64,000 nucleotides of DNA from Megachile rotundata (lineage: Eukaryota > Arthropoda > Insecta > Hymenoptera > Megachilidae): NCBI RefSeq assembly GCF_050947335.1, contig NW_027473343.1, forward strand, positions 992,001 to 1,056,000, in the 5' to 3' direction. Each line of letters begins with the position of its first letter. Positions within the stretch are counted from its first letter, which is position 1. The notes under the pieces were generated by a model, which searched no databases, was not told the DNA's origin, and saw only the letters and a list, made by a program, of their open reading frames with translations. Position numbers and translations under genes: made by a program. This document shows positions 29,362-46,998 of the stretch, piece by piece.

Positions 29362-32300
29362 GTCATACAATCACAGTCATACAATCGCAATCCTACAATT
29401 ACAATCTCCAAAATACAATCTCCCAAATACAATCATACAATCACAATCATACAATCATAATCATACAATTACAATCATACATCACAATCATACAATCACA
29501 ATCATACAATCGCAATCATACAACTACCATCACCCAAATACAATCATACAATCACAATCATGCAATCACAATCATACAATCACAATCATACAATCACAAT
29601 CATACAATCACAATCATACATACAAAATCATGCAATCTCAATCATACAATCACAATCATGCAATCACAATCATATAATTACAATCATACAATCACAATCA
29701 TACAATCACAATCATACAATCACAATCATACATACAAAATCATGCAATCTCAATCATACAATCACAATCATGCAATCACAATCATACAATCATAATAATA
29801 CAATGACAATCATACAATCACAATCATACAATCACAATCATACAATCACAATCATACAATCACAATCATACAATCACAATCATACAATCACAATCATACA
29901 ATCACAATCATACAATCACAAAAATACAATCATAATCATACAATCACAATCTTACAATCACAATCATACAATCACAATCATACAATCACAGTCATACAAT
30001 CACAGTCATACAATCGCAATCCTACAATTACAATCTCCAAAATACAATCTCCCAAATACAATCATACAATCACAATCATACAATCATAATCATACAATTA
30101 CAATCATACATCACAATCATACAATCACAATCATACAATCGCAATCATACAACTACCATCACCCAAATACAATCATACAATCACAATCATGCAATCACAA
30201 TTATACAATCCCATTCATACAATCGCAATCTTACAATCGCAATCATACAATCACAATCATACAATCACAAAAATACAATCATAATCATACAATCACAATC
30301 ATACAATCGCAATCATACAATCACAATCGTACTATCACAGTCATACAATCACAATCATACAATCACAATCATACATTCAAAGTCATGCAATCACAATCAT
30401 ACAATCACAATCATGCAATCACAATCGTACAATCGCAATCATACAATCACAATCATACAATCACAATCATACTATCGCAATCATACAATCACAATCATAC
30501 AATCACAATCATGCAATCACAATCATACAATCCCATTCATACAATCGCAATCTTACAATCACAATCATACAATCACAATCTTACAATCACAATCATACAA
30601 TCACAAAAATACAATCATAATCATACAATCACAATCATACAATCGCAATCATACAATCACAATCATACTATCACAATCATACAATCACAATCATAAAATC
30701 ACAATCATACATTCAAAGTCATGCAATCACAATCATACAATCACAATCATACAATCACAATCATGCAATCACAATCGTACAATCACAATCGTACAATCAC
30801 AATCGCACAATCACAATCGCACAATCACAATCATACAATCACAGTCATACAATCACAATCATACAATCACAATCATACTATCACAATCATACAATCACAA
30901 TCATACAATCACAATCATACAATCAATATCATACAATCACAATCATACAATCACAATCATGCAATCACAATCATACAATCGCTTTCATACAATCGCAATC
31001 ATACAATCACAATCATACAATCACAATCGTACATTCACAATCATACAATCACAATCATACAATCACAATCATACAATCACAAAAATACAATCATAATCAT
31101 ACAATCACAATCATACGATCACAATCATACTATCACAATCATACAATCACAATCATACAATCACAATCATACATTCAAAGTCATGCAATCACAATCATAC
31201 AATCACAATCATGCAATGACAATCGTACAATCACAATGGTACAATCACAATCGCACGATCACAATCGCACAATCACAGTCATACAATCACAGTCATACAA
31301 TCACAATCATACAATCACAATCATACTATCACAATCATACAGTCACAATCATACAATCATAATCATACAATCACAATCATACAATCATAATCATACAATC
31401 ACAATCATACAATCGCAATCATACAATCACAATCATACAATCACAATCATACTATCGCAATCATACAATCACAATCATACAATCACAATCATGCAATCAC
31501 AATCATACAATCGCAATCTTACAATCACAATCATACAATCACAATCATACAATCACAATCATACAATCACAATCATACAATCACAAAAATACAATCATAA
31601 TCATACAATCACAATCATACAATCGCAATCATACAATCACAATCATACTATCACAATCATACAATCACGATCATACAATCACAATCATACATTCAAAGTC
31701 ATGCAATCACAATCATACAATCACAATCATGCAATCACAATCATACAATCGCTTTCATACAATCGCAATCATACAATCACAATCATACAATCACAATCGT
31801 ACAATCACAATCATACAATCGCAATCATACAATCACAATCATACAATCACAAAAATACAATCATAATCATACAACCACAATCATACTATCGCAATCATAC
31901 AATCGCAATCATACCATCACAATCATACAGTCACAACCATACAATCATAATCATACAATCACAATCATACAATCATAATCATACAATCACAATCATACAA
32001 TCGCAATCATACAATCACAATCATACAATCGCAATCATACTATCGCAATCATACAATCACAATCATACAATCACAATCATACAATCACAATCATGCAATC
32101 ACAATCATACAATCGCTTTCATACAATCGCAATCATACAATCACAATCATACAATCACAATCATACAATCACAATCTTACAATCACAATCATACAATCAC
32201 AAAAATACAATCATAATCATACAATCACAATCATACAATCGCAATCATACTATCACAATCATACTATCACAATCATACAATCACAATCATAAAATCACAA

Positions 32301-33962
32301 TCATACATTCAAAGTCATGCAATCACAATCATACAATCACAATCATACAATCACAATCATGCAATCACAATCGTACAATCACAATCGTACAATCACAATC
32401 GCACAATCACAATCGCACAATCACAATCATACAATCACAGTCATACAATCACAATCATACAATCACAATCATACTATCACAATCATACAATCACAATCAT
32501 ACAATCAATATCATACAATCACAATCATACAATCACAATCATGCAAACACAATCATACAATCACAATCATACTATCACAATCATACAATCACAATCATAC
32601 AATCACAATCATACATTCAAAGTCATGCAATCACAATCATACAATCACAATCATGCAATCACAATCGTACAATCACAATCGTACAATCACAATTGCACAA
32701 TCACAATCGCACAACCACAATCATACAATCACAGTCATACAATCACAATCATACAATCACAATCATACTATCACAATCATACAATCACAATCATACAATC
32801 ACAATCATACAATCAATATCATACAATCACAATCATACAATCACAATCATGCAATCACAATCATACAATCGCTTTCATACAATCGCAATCATACAATCAC
32901 AATCATACAATCACAATCGTACAACCACAATCATACAATCACAATCATACAATCACAATCATACAATCACAAAAATACAATCATAATCATACAATCACAA
33001 TCATACGATCACAATCATACTATCACAATCATACAATCACAATCATACAATCACAATCATACATTCAAAGTCATGCAATCACAATCATACAATCACAATC
33101 ATGCAATGACAATCGTACAATCACAATCGTACAATCACAATCGCACGATCACAATCGCACAATCACAGTCATACAATCACAGTCATACAATCACAATCAT
33201 ACAATCACAATCATACTATCACAATCATACAGTCACAATCATACAATCATAATCATACAATCACAATCATACAATCATAATCATACAATCACAATCATAC
33301 AATCGCAATCATACAATCACAATCATACAATCACAATCATACTATCGCAATCATACAATCACAATCATACAATCACAATCATGCAATCACAATCATACAA
33401 TCGCAATCTTACAATCACAATCATACAATCACAATCATACAATCACAATCATACAATCACAAAAATACAATCATAATCATACAATCACAATCATACAATC
33501 GCAATCATACAATCACAATCATACAATCACAATCATACAATCAATATCATACAATCACAATCATACAATCACAATCATGCAATCACAATCATACAATCGC
33601 TTTCATACAATCGCAATCATACAATCACAATCATACAATCACAATCATACAATCACAGACATACAATCACAATCTTACAATCACAATCATACAATCACAA
33701 TCATACAGTCACAATCATACAATCACAATCACACAATCACAATCATACTATCGCAATCATACAATCGCAATCATACCATCACAATCATACAGTCACAACC
33801 ATACAATCATAATCATACAATCACAATCATACAATCATAATCATACAATCGCAATCATACAATCGCAATCATACAATCACAATCATACAATCACAATCAT
33901 ACTATCGCAATCATACAATCACAATCATACAATCACAATCATACAATCACAATCATACAATT

Positions 33963-34110
33963 ACAATCATACAATCACAATCATACAATCACAATCATAC
34001 AATCACAATCATACAATCACAATCATACAATCACAATCATACAATCACAATCATACAATCACAATCATACAATCACAATCATACAATCACAATCATACAA
34101 TCACAATCAT
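33963..34110 (+). repeat. Perfect 14-bp run, 148 bp
   Basis: Bounded by ATTACAATC on the left and ATGCAATC on the right; same length as at 6,859, 39,966, 43,942 and 46,042. Confidence 0.92.
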
Positions 34111-35263
34111 GCAATCACAATCATACAATCACAATCATACAATCGCAATCCTACAATTACAATCTCCAAAATACAATCTCCCAAATACAATCATACAATC
34201 ACAATCATACAATCATAATCATACAATCACAATCATACAATCACAATCATACAATCACAATCATACAATCACAATCTTACAATCACAATCATACAATCAC
34301 AAAAATACAATCATAATCATACAATCACAATCATACAATCGCAATCATACAATCACAATCATACTATCACAATCATACAATCACAATCATAAAATCACAA
34401 TCATACATTCAAAGTCATGCAATCACAATCATACAATCACAATCATACAATCACAATCATACAATCAGAATCATACAATTACAATCATACATCACAATCA
34501 TACAATCACAATCATACAATCGCAATCATACAACTACCATCACCCAAATACAATCATACAATCACAATCATACAATCACAATCGTACAATCACAATCATA
34601 CAATCACAATCATACAATCACAATCATACTATCACAATCATACTATCGCAATCATACAATCGCAATCATACCATCACAATCATACAGTCACAACCATACA
34701 ATCATAATCGTACAATCACAATCGCACAATCACAATCGCACAATCACAATCATACAATCACAGTCATACAATCACAATCATACAATCACAATCATACTAT
34801 CACAATCATACAATCACAATCATACAATCACAATCATACAATCAATATCATACAATCACAATCATACAATCACAATCATGCAATCACAATCATACAATCG
34901 CTTTCATACAATCGCAATCATACAATCACAATCATACAATCACAATCATACAATCACAGACATACAATCACAATCTTACAATCACAATCATACAATCACA
35001 ATCATACAGTCACAATCATACAATCACAATCACACAATCACAATCATACTATCGCAATCATACAATCGCAATCATACCATCACGATCATACAGTCACAAC
35101 CATACAATCATAATCATACAATCACAATCATACAATCATAATCATACAATCGCAATCATACAATCGCAATCATACAATCACAATCATACAATCACAATCA
35201 TACTATCGCAATCATACAATCACAATCATACAATCACAATCATACAATCACAATCATACAATT

Positions 35264-35378
35264 ACAATCATACAATCACAATCATACAATCACAATCATA
35301 CAATCACAATCATACAATCACAATCATACAATCACAATCATACAATCACAATCATACAATCACAATCATACAATCACA
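35264..35378 (+). repeat. Perfect 14-bp run, 115 bp
   Basis: Second-copy partner of 29,247-29,361 at +6,017 bp, same length and flanks. Confidence 0.92.
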
Positions 35379-37015
35379 GTCATACAATCACAGTCATACA
35401 ATCGCAATCCTACAATTACAATCTCCAAAATACAATCTCCCAAATACAATCATACAATCACAATCATACAATCATAATCATACAATTACAATCATACATC
35501 ACAATCATACAATCACAATCATACAATCGCAATCATACAACTACCATCACCCAAATACAATCATACAATCACAATCATGCAATCACAATCATACAATCAC
35601 AATCATACAATCACAATCATACAATCACAATCATACATACAAAATCATGCAATCTCAATCATACAATCACAATCATGCAATCACAATCATATAATTACAA
35701 TCATACAATCACAATCATACAATCACAATCATACAATCACAATCATACATACAAAATCATGCAATCTCAATCATACAATCACAATCATGCAATCACAATC
35801 ATACAATCATAATAATACAATGACAATCATACAATCACAATCATACAATCACAATCATACAATCACAATCATACAATCACAATCATACAATCACAATCAT
35901 ACAATCACAATCATACAATCACAATCATACAATCACAAAAATACAATCATAATCATACAATCACAATCTTACAATCACAATCATACAATCACAATCATAC
36001 AATCACAGTCATACAATCACAGTCATACAATCGCAATCCTACAATTACAATCTCCAAAATACAATCTCCCAAATACAATCATACAATCACAATCATACAA
36101 TCATAATCATACAATTACAATCATACATCACAATCATACAATCACAATCATACAATCGCAATCATACAACTACCATCACCCAAATACAATCATACAATCA
36201 CAATCATGCAATCACAATTATACAATCCCATTCATACAATCGCAATCTTACAATCGCAATCATACAATCACAATCATACAATCACAAAAATACAATCATA
36301 ATCATACAATCACAATCATACAATCGCAATCATACAATCACAATCGTACTATCACAGTCATACAATCACAATCATACAATCACAATCATACATTCAAAGT
36401 CATGCAATCACAATCATACAATCACAATCATGCAATCACAATCGTACAATCGCAATCATACAATCACAATCATACAATCACAATCATACTATCGCAATCA
36501 TACAATCACAATCATACAATCACAATCATGCAATCACAATCATACAATCCCATTCATACAATCGCAATCTTACAATCACAATCATACAATCACAATCTTA
36601 CAATCACAATCATACAATCACAAAAATACAATCATAATCATACAATCACAATCATACAATCGCAATCATACAATCACAATCATACTATCACAATCATACA
36701 ATCACAATCATAAAATCACAATCATACATTCAAAGTCATGCAATCACAATCATACAATCACAATCATACAATCACAATCATGCAATCACAATCGTACAAT
36801 CACAATCGTACAATCACAATCGCACAATCACAATCGCACAATCACAATCATACAATCACAGTCATACAATCACAATCATACAATCACAATCATACTATCA
36901 CAATCATACAATCACAATCATACAATCACAATCATACAATCAATATCATACAATCACAATCATACAATCACAATCATGCAATCACAATCATACAATCGCT
37001 TTCATACAATCGCAA

Positions 37016-40000
37016 TCATACAATCACAATCATACAATCACAATCGTACATTCACAATCATACAATCACAATCATACAATCACAATCATACAATCACAAA
37101 AATACAATCATAATCATACAATCACAATCATACGATCACAATCATACTATCACAATCATACAATCACAATCATACAATCACAATCATACATTCAAAGTCA
37201 TGCAATCACAATCATACAATCACAATCATGCAATGACAATCGTACAATCACAATGGTACAATCACAATCGCACGATCACAATCGCACAATCACAGTCATA
37301 CAATCACAGTCATACAATCACAATCATACAATCACAATCATACTATCACAATCATACAGTCACAATCATACAATCATAATCATACAATCACAATCATACA
37401 ATCATAATCATACAATCACAATCATACAATCGCAATCATACAATCACAATCATACAATCACAATCATACTATCGCAATCATACAATCACAATCATACAAT
37501 CACAATCATGCAATCACAATCATACAATCGCAATCTTACAATCACAATCATACAATCACAATCATACAATCACAATCATACAATCACAAAAATACAATCA
37601 TAATCATACAATCACAATCATACAATCGCAATCATACAATCACAATCATACTATCACAATCATACAATCACGATCATACAATCACAATCATACATTCAAA
37701 GTCATGCAATCACAATCATACAATCACAATCATGCAATCACAATCATACAATCGCTTTCATACAATCGCAATCATACAATCACAATCATACAATCACAAT
37801 CGTACAATCACAATCATACAATCACAATCATACAATCACAATCATACAATCACAAAAATACAATCATAATCATACAACCACAATCATACTATCGCAATCA
37901 TACAATCGCAATCATACCATCACAATCATACAGTCACAACCATACAATCATAATCATACAATCACAATCATACAATCATAATCATACAATCACAATCATA
38001 CAATCGCAATCATACAATCACAATCATACAATCGCAATCATACTATCGCAATCATACAATCACAATCATACAATCACAATCATACAATCACAATCATGCA
38101 ATCACAATCATACAATCGCTTTCATACAATCGCAATCATACAATCACAATCATACAATCACAATCATACAATCACAATCTTACAATCACAATCATACAAT
38201 CACAAAAATACAATCATAATCATACAATCACAATCATACAATCGCAATCATACTATCACAATCATACTATCACAATCATACAATCACAATCATAAAATCA
38301 CAATCATACATTCAAAGTCATGCAATCACAATCATACAATCACAATCATACAATCACAATCATGCAATCACAATCGTACAATCACAATCGTACAATCACA
38401 ATCGCACAATCACAATCGCACAATCACAATCATACAATCACAGTCATACAATCACAATCATACAATCACAATCATACTATCACAATCATACAATCACAAT
38501 CATACAATCAATATCATACAATCACAATCATACAATCACAATCATGCAAACACAATCATACAATCACAATCATACTATCACAATCATACAATCACAATCA
38601 TACAATCACAATCATACATTCAAAGTCATGCAATCACAATCATACAATCACAATCATGCAATCACAATCGTACAATCACAATCGTACAATCACAATTGCA
38701 CAATCACAATCGCACAACCACAATCATACAATCACAGTCATACAATCACAATCATACAATCACAATCATACTATCACAATCATACAATCACAATCATACA
38801 ATCACAATCATACAATCAATATCATACAATCACAATCATACAATCACAATCATGCAATCACAATCATACAATCGCTTTCATACAATCGCAATCATACAAT
38901 CACAATCATACAATCACAATCGTACAACCACAATCATACAATCACAATCATACAATCACAATCATACAATCACAAAAATACAATCATAATCATACAATCA
39001 CAATCATACGATCACAATCATACTATCACAATCATACAATCACAATCATACAATCACAATCATACATTCAAAGTCATGCAATCACAATCATACAATCACA
39101 ATCATGCAATGACAATCGTACAATCACAATCGTACAATCACAATCGCACGATCACAATCGCACAATCACAGTCATACAATCACAGTCATACAATCACAAT
39201 CATACAATCACAATCATACTATCACAATCATACAGTCACAATCATACAATCATAATCATACAATCACAATCATACAATCATAATCATACAATCACAATCA
39301 TACAATCGCAATCATACAATCACAATCATACAATCACAATCATACTATCGCAATCATACAATCACAATCATACAATCACAATCATGCAATCACAATCATA
39401 CAATCGCAATCTTACAATCACAATCATACAATCACAATCATACAATCACAATCATACAATCACAAAAATACAATCATAATCATACAATCACAATCATACA
39501 ATCGCAATCATACAATCACAATCATACAATCACAATCATACAATCAATATCATACAATCACAATCATACAATCACAATCATGCAATCACAATCATACAAT
39601 CGCTTTCATACAATCGCAATCATACAATCACAATCATACAATCACAATCATACAATCACAGACATACAATCACAATCTTACAATCACAATCATACAATCA
39701 CAATCATACAGTCACAATCATACAATCACAATCACACAATCACAATCATACTATCGCAATCATACAATCGCAATCATACCATCACAATCATACAGTCACA
39801 ACCATACAATCATAATCATACAATCACAATCATACAATCATAATCATACAATCGCAATCATACAATCGCAATCATACAATCACAATCATACAATCACAAT
39901 CATACTATCGCAATCATACAATCACAATCATACAATCACAATCATACAATCACAATCATACAATTACAATCATACAATCACAATCATACAATCACAATCA

Positions 40001-40991
40001 TACAATCACAATCATACAATCACAATCATACAATCACAATCATACAATCACAATCATACAATCACAATCATACAATCACAATCATACAATCACAATCATA
40101 CAATCACAATCATGCAATCACAATCATACAATCACAATCATACAATCGCAATCCTACAATTACAATCTCCAAAATACAATCTCCCAAATACAATCATACA
40201 ATCACAATCATACAATCATAATCATACAATCACAATCATACAATCACAATCATACAATCACAATCATACAATCACAATCTTACAATCACAATCATACAAT
40301 CACAAAAATACAATCATAATCATACAATCACAATCATACAATCGCAATCATACAATCACAATCATACTATCACAATCATACAATCACAATCATAAAATCA
40401 CAATCATACATTCAAAGTCATGCAATCACAATCATACAATCACAATCATACAATCACAATCATGCAATCACAATCGTACAATCACAATCGTACAATCACA
40501 ATCGCACAATCACAATCGCACAATCACAATCATACAATCACAGTCATACAATCACAATCATACAATCACAATCATACTATCACAATCATACAATCACAAT
40601 CATACAATCAATATCATACAATCACAATCATACAATCACAATCATGCAAACACAATCATACAATCACAATCATACTATCACAATCATACAATCACAATCA
40701 TACAATCACAATCATACATTCAAAGTCATGCAATCACAATCATACAATCACAATCATGCAATCACAATCGTACAATCACAATCGTACAATCACAATTGCA
40801 CAATCACAATCGCACAACCACAATCATACAATCACAGTCATACAATCACAATCATACAATCACAATCATACTATCACAATCATACAATCACAATCATACA
40901 ATCACAATCATACAATCAATATCATACAATCACAATCATACAATCACAATCATGCAATCACAATCATACAATCGCTTTCATACAATCGCAA
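37016..40991 (+). repeat. 3,976-bp tandem series, copy 1
   Basis: Landmarks at 37,098, 37,704, 38,096, 38,544, 39,580 and 40,112 recur at exactly +3,976 bp (284 units). The ATTCAC variant at about 37,049 is AATCAC in the next copy. To the left of about 36.9 kb the match fails (ATTGCAC and AACCAC variants appear only in the later copy). The left limit is therefore approximate. Confidence 0.88.
39966..40113 (+). repeat. Perfect 14-bp run, 148 bp
   Basis: Partner of 33,963 at +6,003 bp and of 43,942 at -3,976 bp; unchanged in length. Confidence 0.92.
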
Positions 40992-43900
40992 TCATACAAT
41001 CACAATCATACAATCACAATCGTACAATCACAATCATACAATCACAATCATACAATCACAATCATACAATCACAAAAATACAATCATAATCATACAATCA
41101 CAATCATACGATCACAATCATACTATCACAATCATACAATCACAATCATACAATCACAATCATACATTCAAAGTCATGCAATCACAATCATACAATCACA
41201 ATCATGCAATGACAATCGTACAATCACAATCGTACAATCACAATCGCACGATCACAATCGCACAATCACAGTCATACAATCACAGTCATACAATCACAAT
41301 CATACAATCACAATCATACTATCACAATCATACAGTCACAATCATACAATCATAATCATACAATCACAATCATACAATCATAATCATACAATCACAATCA
41401 TACAATCGCAATCATACAATCACAATCATACAATCACAATCATACTATCGCAATCATACAATCACAATCATACAATCACAATCATGCAATCACAATCATA
41501 CAATCGCAATCTTACAATCACAATCATACAATCACAATCATACAATCACAATCATACAATCACAAAAATACAATCATAATCATACAATCACAATCATACA
41601 ATCGCAATCATACAATCACAATCATACTATCACAATCATACAATCACGATCATACAATCACAATCATACATTCAAAGTCATGCAATCACAATCATACAAT
41701 CACAATCATGCAATCACAATCATACAATCGCTTTCATACAATCGCAATCATACAATCACAATCATACAATCACAATCGTACAATCACAATCATACAATCA
41801 CAATCATACAATCACAATCATACAATCACAAAAATACAATCATAATCATACAACCACAATCATACTATCGCAATCATACAATCGCAATCATACCATCACA
41901 ATCATACAGTCACAACCATACAATCATAATCATACAATCACAATCATACAATCATAATCATACAATCACAATCATACAATCGCAATCATACAATCACAAT
42001 CATACAATCGCAATCATACTATCGCAATCATACAATCACAATCATACAATCACAATCATACAATCACAATCATGCAATCACAATCATACAATCGCTTTCA
42101 TACAATCGCAATCATACAATCACAATCATACAATCACAATCATACAATCACAATCTTACAATCACAATCATACAATCACAAAAATACAATCATAATCATA
42201 CAATCACAATCATACAATCGCAATCATACTATCACAATCATACTATCACAATCATACAATCACAATCATAAAATCACAATCATACATTCAAAGTCATGCA
42301 ATCACAATCATACAATCACAATCATACAATCACAATCATGCAATCACAATCGTACAATCACAATCGTACAATCACAATCGCACAATCACAATCGCACAAT
42401 CACAATCATACAATCACAGTCATACAATCACAATCATACAATCACAATCATACTATCACAATCATACAATCACAATCATACAATCAATATCATACAATCA
42501 CAATCATACAATCACAATCATGCAAACACAATCATACAATCACAATCATACTATCACAATCATACAATCACAATCATACAATCACAATCATACATTCAAA
42601 GTCATGCAATCACAATCATACAATCACAATCATGCAATCACAATCGTACAATCACAATCGTACAATCACAATTGCACAATCACAATCGCACAACCACAAT
42701 CATACAATCACAGTCATACAATCACAATCATACAATCACAATCATACTATCACAATCATACAATCACAATCATACAATCACAATCATACAATCAATATCA
42801 TACAATCACAATCATACAATCACAATCATGCAATCACAATCATACAATCGCTTTCATACAATCGCAATCATACAATCACAATCATACAATCACAATCGTA
42901 CAACCACAATCATACAATCACAATCATACAATCACAATCATACAATCACAAAAATACAATCATAATCATACAATCACAATCATACGATCACAATCATACT
43001 ATCACAATCATACAATCACAATCATACAATCACAATCATACATTCAAAGTCATGCAATCACAATCATACAATCACAATCATGCAATGACAATCGTACAAT
43101 CACAATCGTACAATCACAATCGCACGATCACAATCGCACAATCACAGTCATACAATCACAGTCATACAATCACAATCATACAATCACAATCATACTATCA
43201 CAATCATACAGTCACAATCATACAATCATAATCATACAATCACAATCATACAATCATAATCATACAATCACAATCATACAATCGCAATCATACAATCACA
43301 ATCATACAATCACAATCATACTATCGCAATCATACAATCACAATCATACAATCACAATCATGCAATCACAATCATACAATCGCAATCTTACAATCACAAT
43401 CATACAATCACAATCATACAATCACAATCATACAATCACAAAAATACAATCATAATCATACAATCACAATCATACAATCGCAATCATACAATCACAATCA
43501 TACAATCACAATCATACAATCAATATCATACAATCACAATCATACAATCACAATCATGCAATCACAATCATACAATCGCTTTCATACAATCGCAATCATA
43601 CAATCACAATCATACAATCACAATCATACAATCACAGACATACAATCACAATCTTACAATCACAATCATACAATCACAATCATACAGTCACAATCATACA
43701 ATCACAATCACACAATCACAATCATACTATCGCAATCATACAATCGCAATCATACCATCACAATCATACAGTCACAACCATACAATCATAATCATACAAT
43801 CACAATCATACAATCATAATCATACAATCGCAATCATACAATCGCAATCATACAATCACAATCATACAATCACAATCATACTATCGCAATCATACAATCA

Positions 43901-44981
43901 CAATCATACAATCACAATCATACAATCACAATCATACAATTACAATCATACAATCACAATCATACAATCACAATCATACAATCACAATCATACAATCACA
44001 ATCATACAATCACAATCATACAATCACAATCATACAATCACAATCATACAATCACAATCATACAATCACAATCATACAATCACAATCATGCAATCACAAT
44101 CATACAATCACAATCATACAATCGCAATCCTACAATTACAATCTCCAAAATACAATCTCCCAAATACAATCATACAATCACAATCATACAATCATAATCA
44201 TACAATCACAATCATACAATCACAATCATACAATCACAATCATACAATCACAATCTTACAATCACAATCATACAATCACAAAAATACAATCATAATCATA
44301 CAATCACAATCATACAATCGCAATCATACAATCACAATCATACTATCACAATCATACAATCACAATCATAAAATCACAATCATACATTCAAAGTCATGCA
44401 ATCACAATCATACAATCACAATCATACAATCACAATCATGCAATCACAATCGTACAATCACAATCGTACAATCACAATCGCACAATCACAATCGCACAAT
44501 CACAATCATACAATCACAGTCATACAATCACAATCATACAATCACAATCATACTATCACAATCATACAATCACAATCATACAATCAATATCATACAATCA
44601 CAATCATACAATCACAATCATGCAAACACAATCATACAATCACAATCATACTATCACAATCATACAATCACAATCATACAATCACAATCATACATTCAAA
44701 GTCATGCAATCACAATCATACAATCACAATCATGCAATCACAATCGTACAATCACAATCGTACAATCACAATTGCACAATCACAATCGCACAACCACAAT
44801 CATACAATCACAGTCATACAATCACAATCATACAATCACAATCATACTATCACAATCATACAATCACAATCATACAATCACAATCATACAATCACAATCA
44901 TACAATCAATATCATACAATCACAATCATACAATCACAATCATGCAATCACAATCATACAATCGCTTTCATACAATCGCAA
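40992..44981 (+). repeat. 3,976-bp tandem series, copy 2
   Basis: It matches copy 1 at +3,976 bp. An additional 14-bp unit near 44,890 raises the offset to the next copy to 3,990. Internally it shows a second rhythm: ATGCAAAC landmark units at 38546, 40646, 42522 and 44622 alternate by 2,100 and 1,876 bp, so each ~4.0-kb copy is itself made of two related halves. Confidence 0.86.
43942..44089 (+). repeat. Perfect 14-bp run, 148 bp
   Basis: Partner of the 39,966 run at +3,976 bp and of 46,042 at -2,100 bp; same flanks. Confidence 0.92.
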
Positions 44982-45580
44982 TCATACAATCACAATCATA
45001 CAATCACAATCGTACAATCACAATCATACAATCACAATCATACAATCACAATCATACAATCACAAAAATACAATCATAATCATACAATCACAATCATACG
45101 ATCACAATCATACTATCACAATCATACAATCACAATCATACAATCACAATCATACATTCAAAGTCATGCAATCACAATCATACAATCACAATCATGCAAT
45201 GACAATCGTACAATCACAATCGTACAATCACAATCGCACGATCACAATCGCACAATCACAGTCATACAATCACAGTCATACAATCACAATCATACAATCA
45301 CAATCATACTATCACAATCATACAGTCACAATCATACAATCATAATCATACAATCACAATCATACAATCATAATCATACAATCACAATCATACAATCGCA
45401 ATCATACAATCACAATCATACAATCACAATCATACTATCGCAATCATACAATCACAATCATACAATCACAATCATGCAATCACAATCATACAATCGCAAT
45501 CTTACAATCACAATCATACAATCACAATCATACAATCACAATCATACAATCACAAAAATACAATCATAATCATACAATCA
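44982..45580 (+). repeat. 3,976-bp tandem series, partial third copy
   Basis: It matches about 41.0-41.59 kb at +3,990 bp and then leaves the pattern at about 45,580. There it joins sequence equal to 43,480 onward in place of the TACTATC/CACGATC units expected. This is a break point inside a copy. Confidence 0.8.
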
Positions 45581-46775
45581 CAATCATACAATCGCAATCA
45601 TACAATCACAATCATACAATCACAATCATACAATCAATATCATACAATCACAATCATACAATCACAATCATGCAATCACAATCATACAATCGCTTTCATA
45701 CAATCGCAATCATACAATCACAATCATACAATCACAATCATACAATCACAGACATACAATCACAATCTTACAATCACAATCATACAATCACAATCATACA
45801 GTCACAATCATACAATCACAATCACACAATCACAATCATACTATCGCAATCATACCATCACAATCATACAGTCACAACCATACAATCATAATCATACAAT
45901 CACAATCATACAATCATAATCATACAATCGCAATCATACAATCGCAATCATACAATCACAATCATACAATCACAATCATACTATCGCAATCATACAATCA
46001 CAATCATACAATCACAATCATACAATCACAATCATACAATTACAATCATACAATCACAATCATACAATCACAATCATACAATCACAATCATACAATCACA
46101 ATCATACAATCACAATCATACAATCACAATCATACAATCACAATCATACAATCACAATCATACAATCACAATCATACAATCACAATCATGCAATCACAAT
46201 CATACAATCACAATCATACAATCGCAATCCTACAATTACAATCTCCAAAATACAATCTCCCAAATACAATCATACAATCACAATCATACAATCATAATCA
46301 TACAATCACAATCATACAATCACAATCATACAATCACAACCATACAATCACAATCTTATAATCACAATCATACTATCACAATCATACAATCACAATCATA
46401 CAATCACAATCATACTATCACAATCATACAATCACAATCATACAATCACAATCATACAATCACAGTCATACAATCACAATCCTACAATCACTATCATACT
46501 ATCACAATCATACAATCACAATCATACAATCACAATCATACAATCACAATCATACAATCACAATCATACAATCACAATCATACATACAAAATCATGCAAT
46601 CTCAATCATAAAATCACAAACATGCAATCACAATCATACAATCATAATCATACAATGACAATCATACAATCATAATCATACAATCACAATCATACAATCA
46701 CAATCATACAATCACAATCATACAATCACAATCGTACAATCACAATCATACAATCACAATCATACAATCACAATC
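45581..46775 (+). repeat. E tail and bridge, third occurrence
   Basis: It matches 43.48-44.2 kb at +2,114 and then +2,100 bp; one TACAATCGCAATC unit is missing near 45,845. From about 46.3 kb it follows the bridge at 17.75-18.11 kb. The TCCAAAATAC cassette is at 46244. ATACATACAAAATC landmarks precede the ATGs at 46593 and 46790. Confidence 0.82.
46042..46189 (+). repeat. Perfect 14-bp run, 148 bp
   Basis: Bounded by ATTACAATC (T at 46,041) and ATGCAATC (G at 46,190); last of the 148-bp class. Confidence 0.92.
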
Positions 46776-46985
46776 ATACATACAAAATCATGCAATCTCA
46801 ATCATACAATCACAAACATGCAATCACTATCATACAATCATAATCATACAATGACAATCATACAATCATAATCATACAATCACAATCTTACAATCACAAT
46901 CATACTATCACAATCATACTATCACAATCATACAATCACAATCGCACAATCACAATCATACAATCACAGTCATACAATCACAATC

Positions 46986-46998
46986 ATACTACACAATC
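46986..46998 (+). repeat. 13-bp unit ATACTACACAATC, the only one noticed
   Basis: One T is missing from the common ATACTATCACAATC variant. Noticed only here, inside the fourth B copy, so it is a private marker of that copy. Confidence 0.8.

Larger units (their letters stand above)
28425..34441 (+). repeat. ~6.0-kb tandem pair, copy 1 (6,017 bp)
   Basis: This is the D remainder plus E. The variant AATCAGAATC at 28,446 recurs at 34,463 (+6,017), as do landmarks at 28,861, 29,560, 30,413, 30,721 and 31,236. It contains CTACCATC cassettes at 28517, 29524 and 30153 and TCCAAAATAC cassettes at 29407, 30036 and 34165. It is also the closest match in the window to the first 7.2 kb. Confidence 0.9.
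34442..40444 (+). repeat. ~6.0-kb tandem pair, copy 2 (6,003 bp)
   Basis: It repeats copy 1 at +6,017 bp to about 37.6 kb and +6,003 bp from there (32093/38096, 34109/40112). One 14-bp unit was lost in between. At about 40,444 the sequence carries on into the E-type continuation (ATGCAATCACAATCG), where copy 1 jumped back to D. The right part overlaps the 3,976-bp series, showing that two duplication events are nested. Confidence 0.9.
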
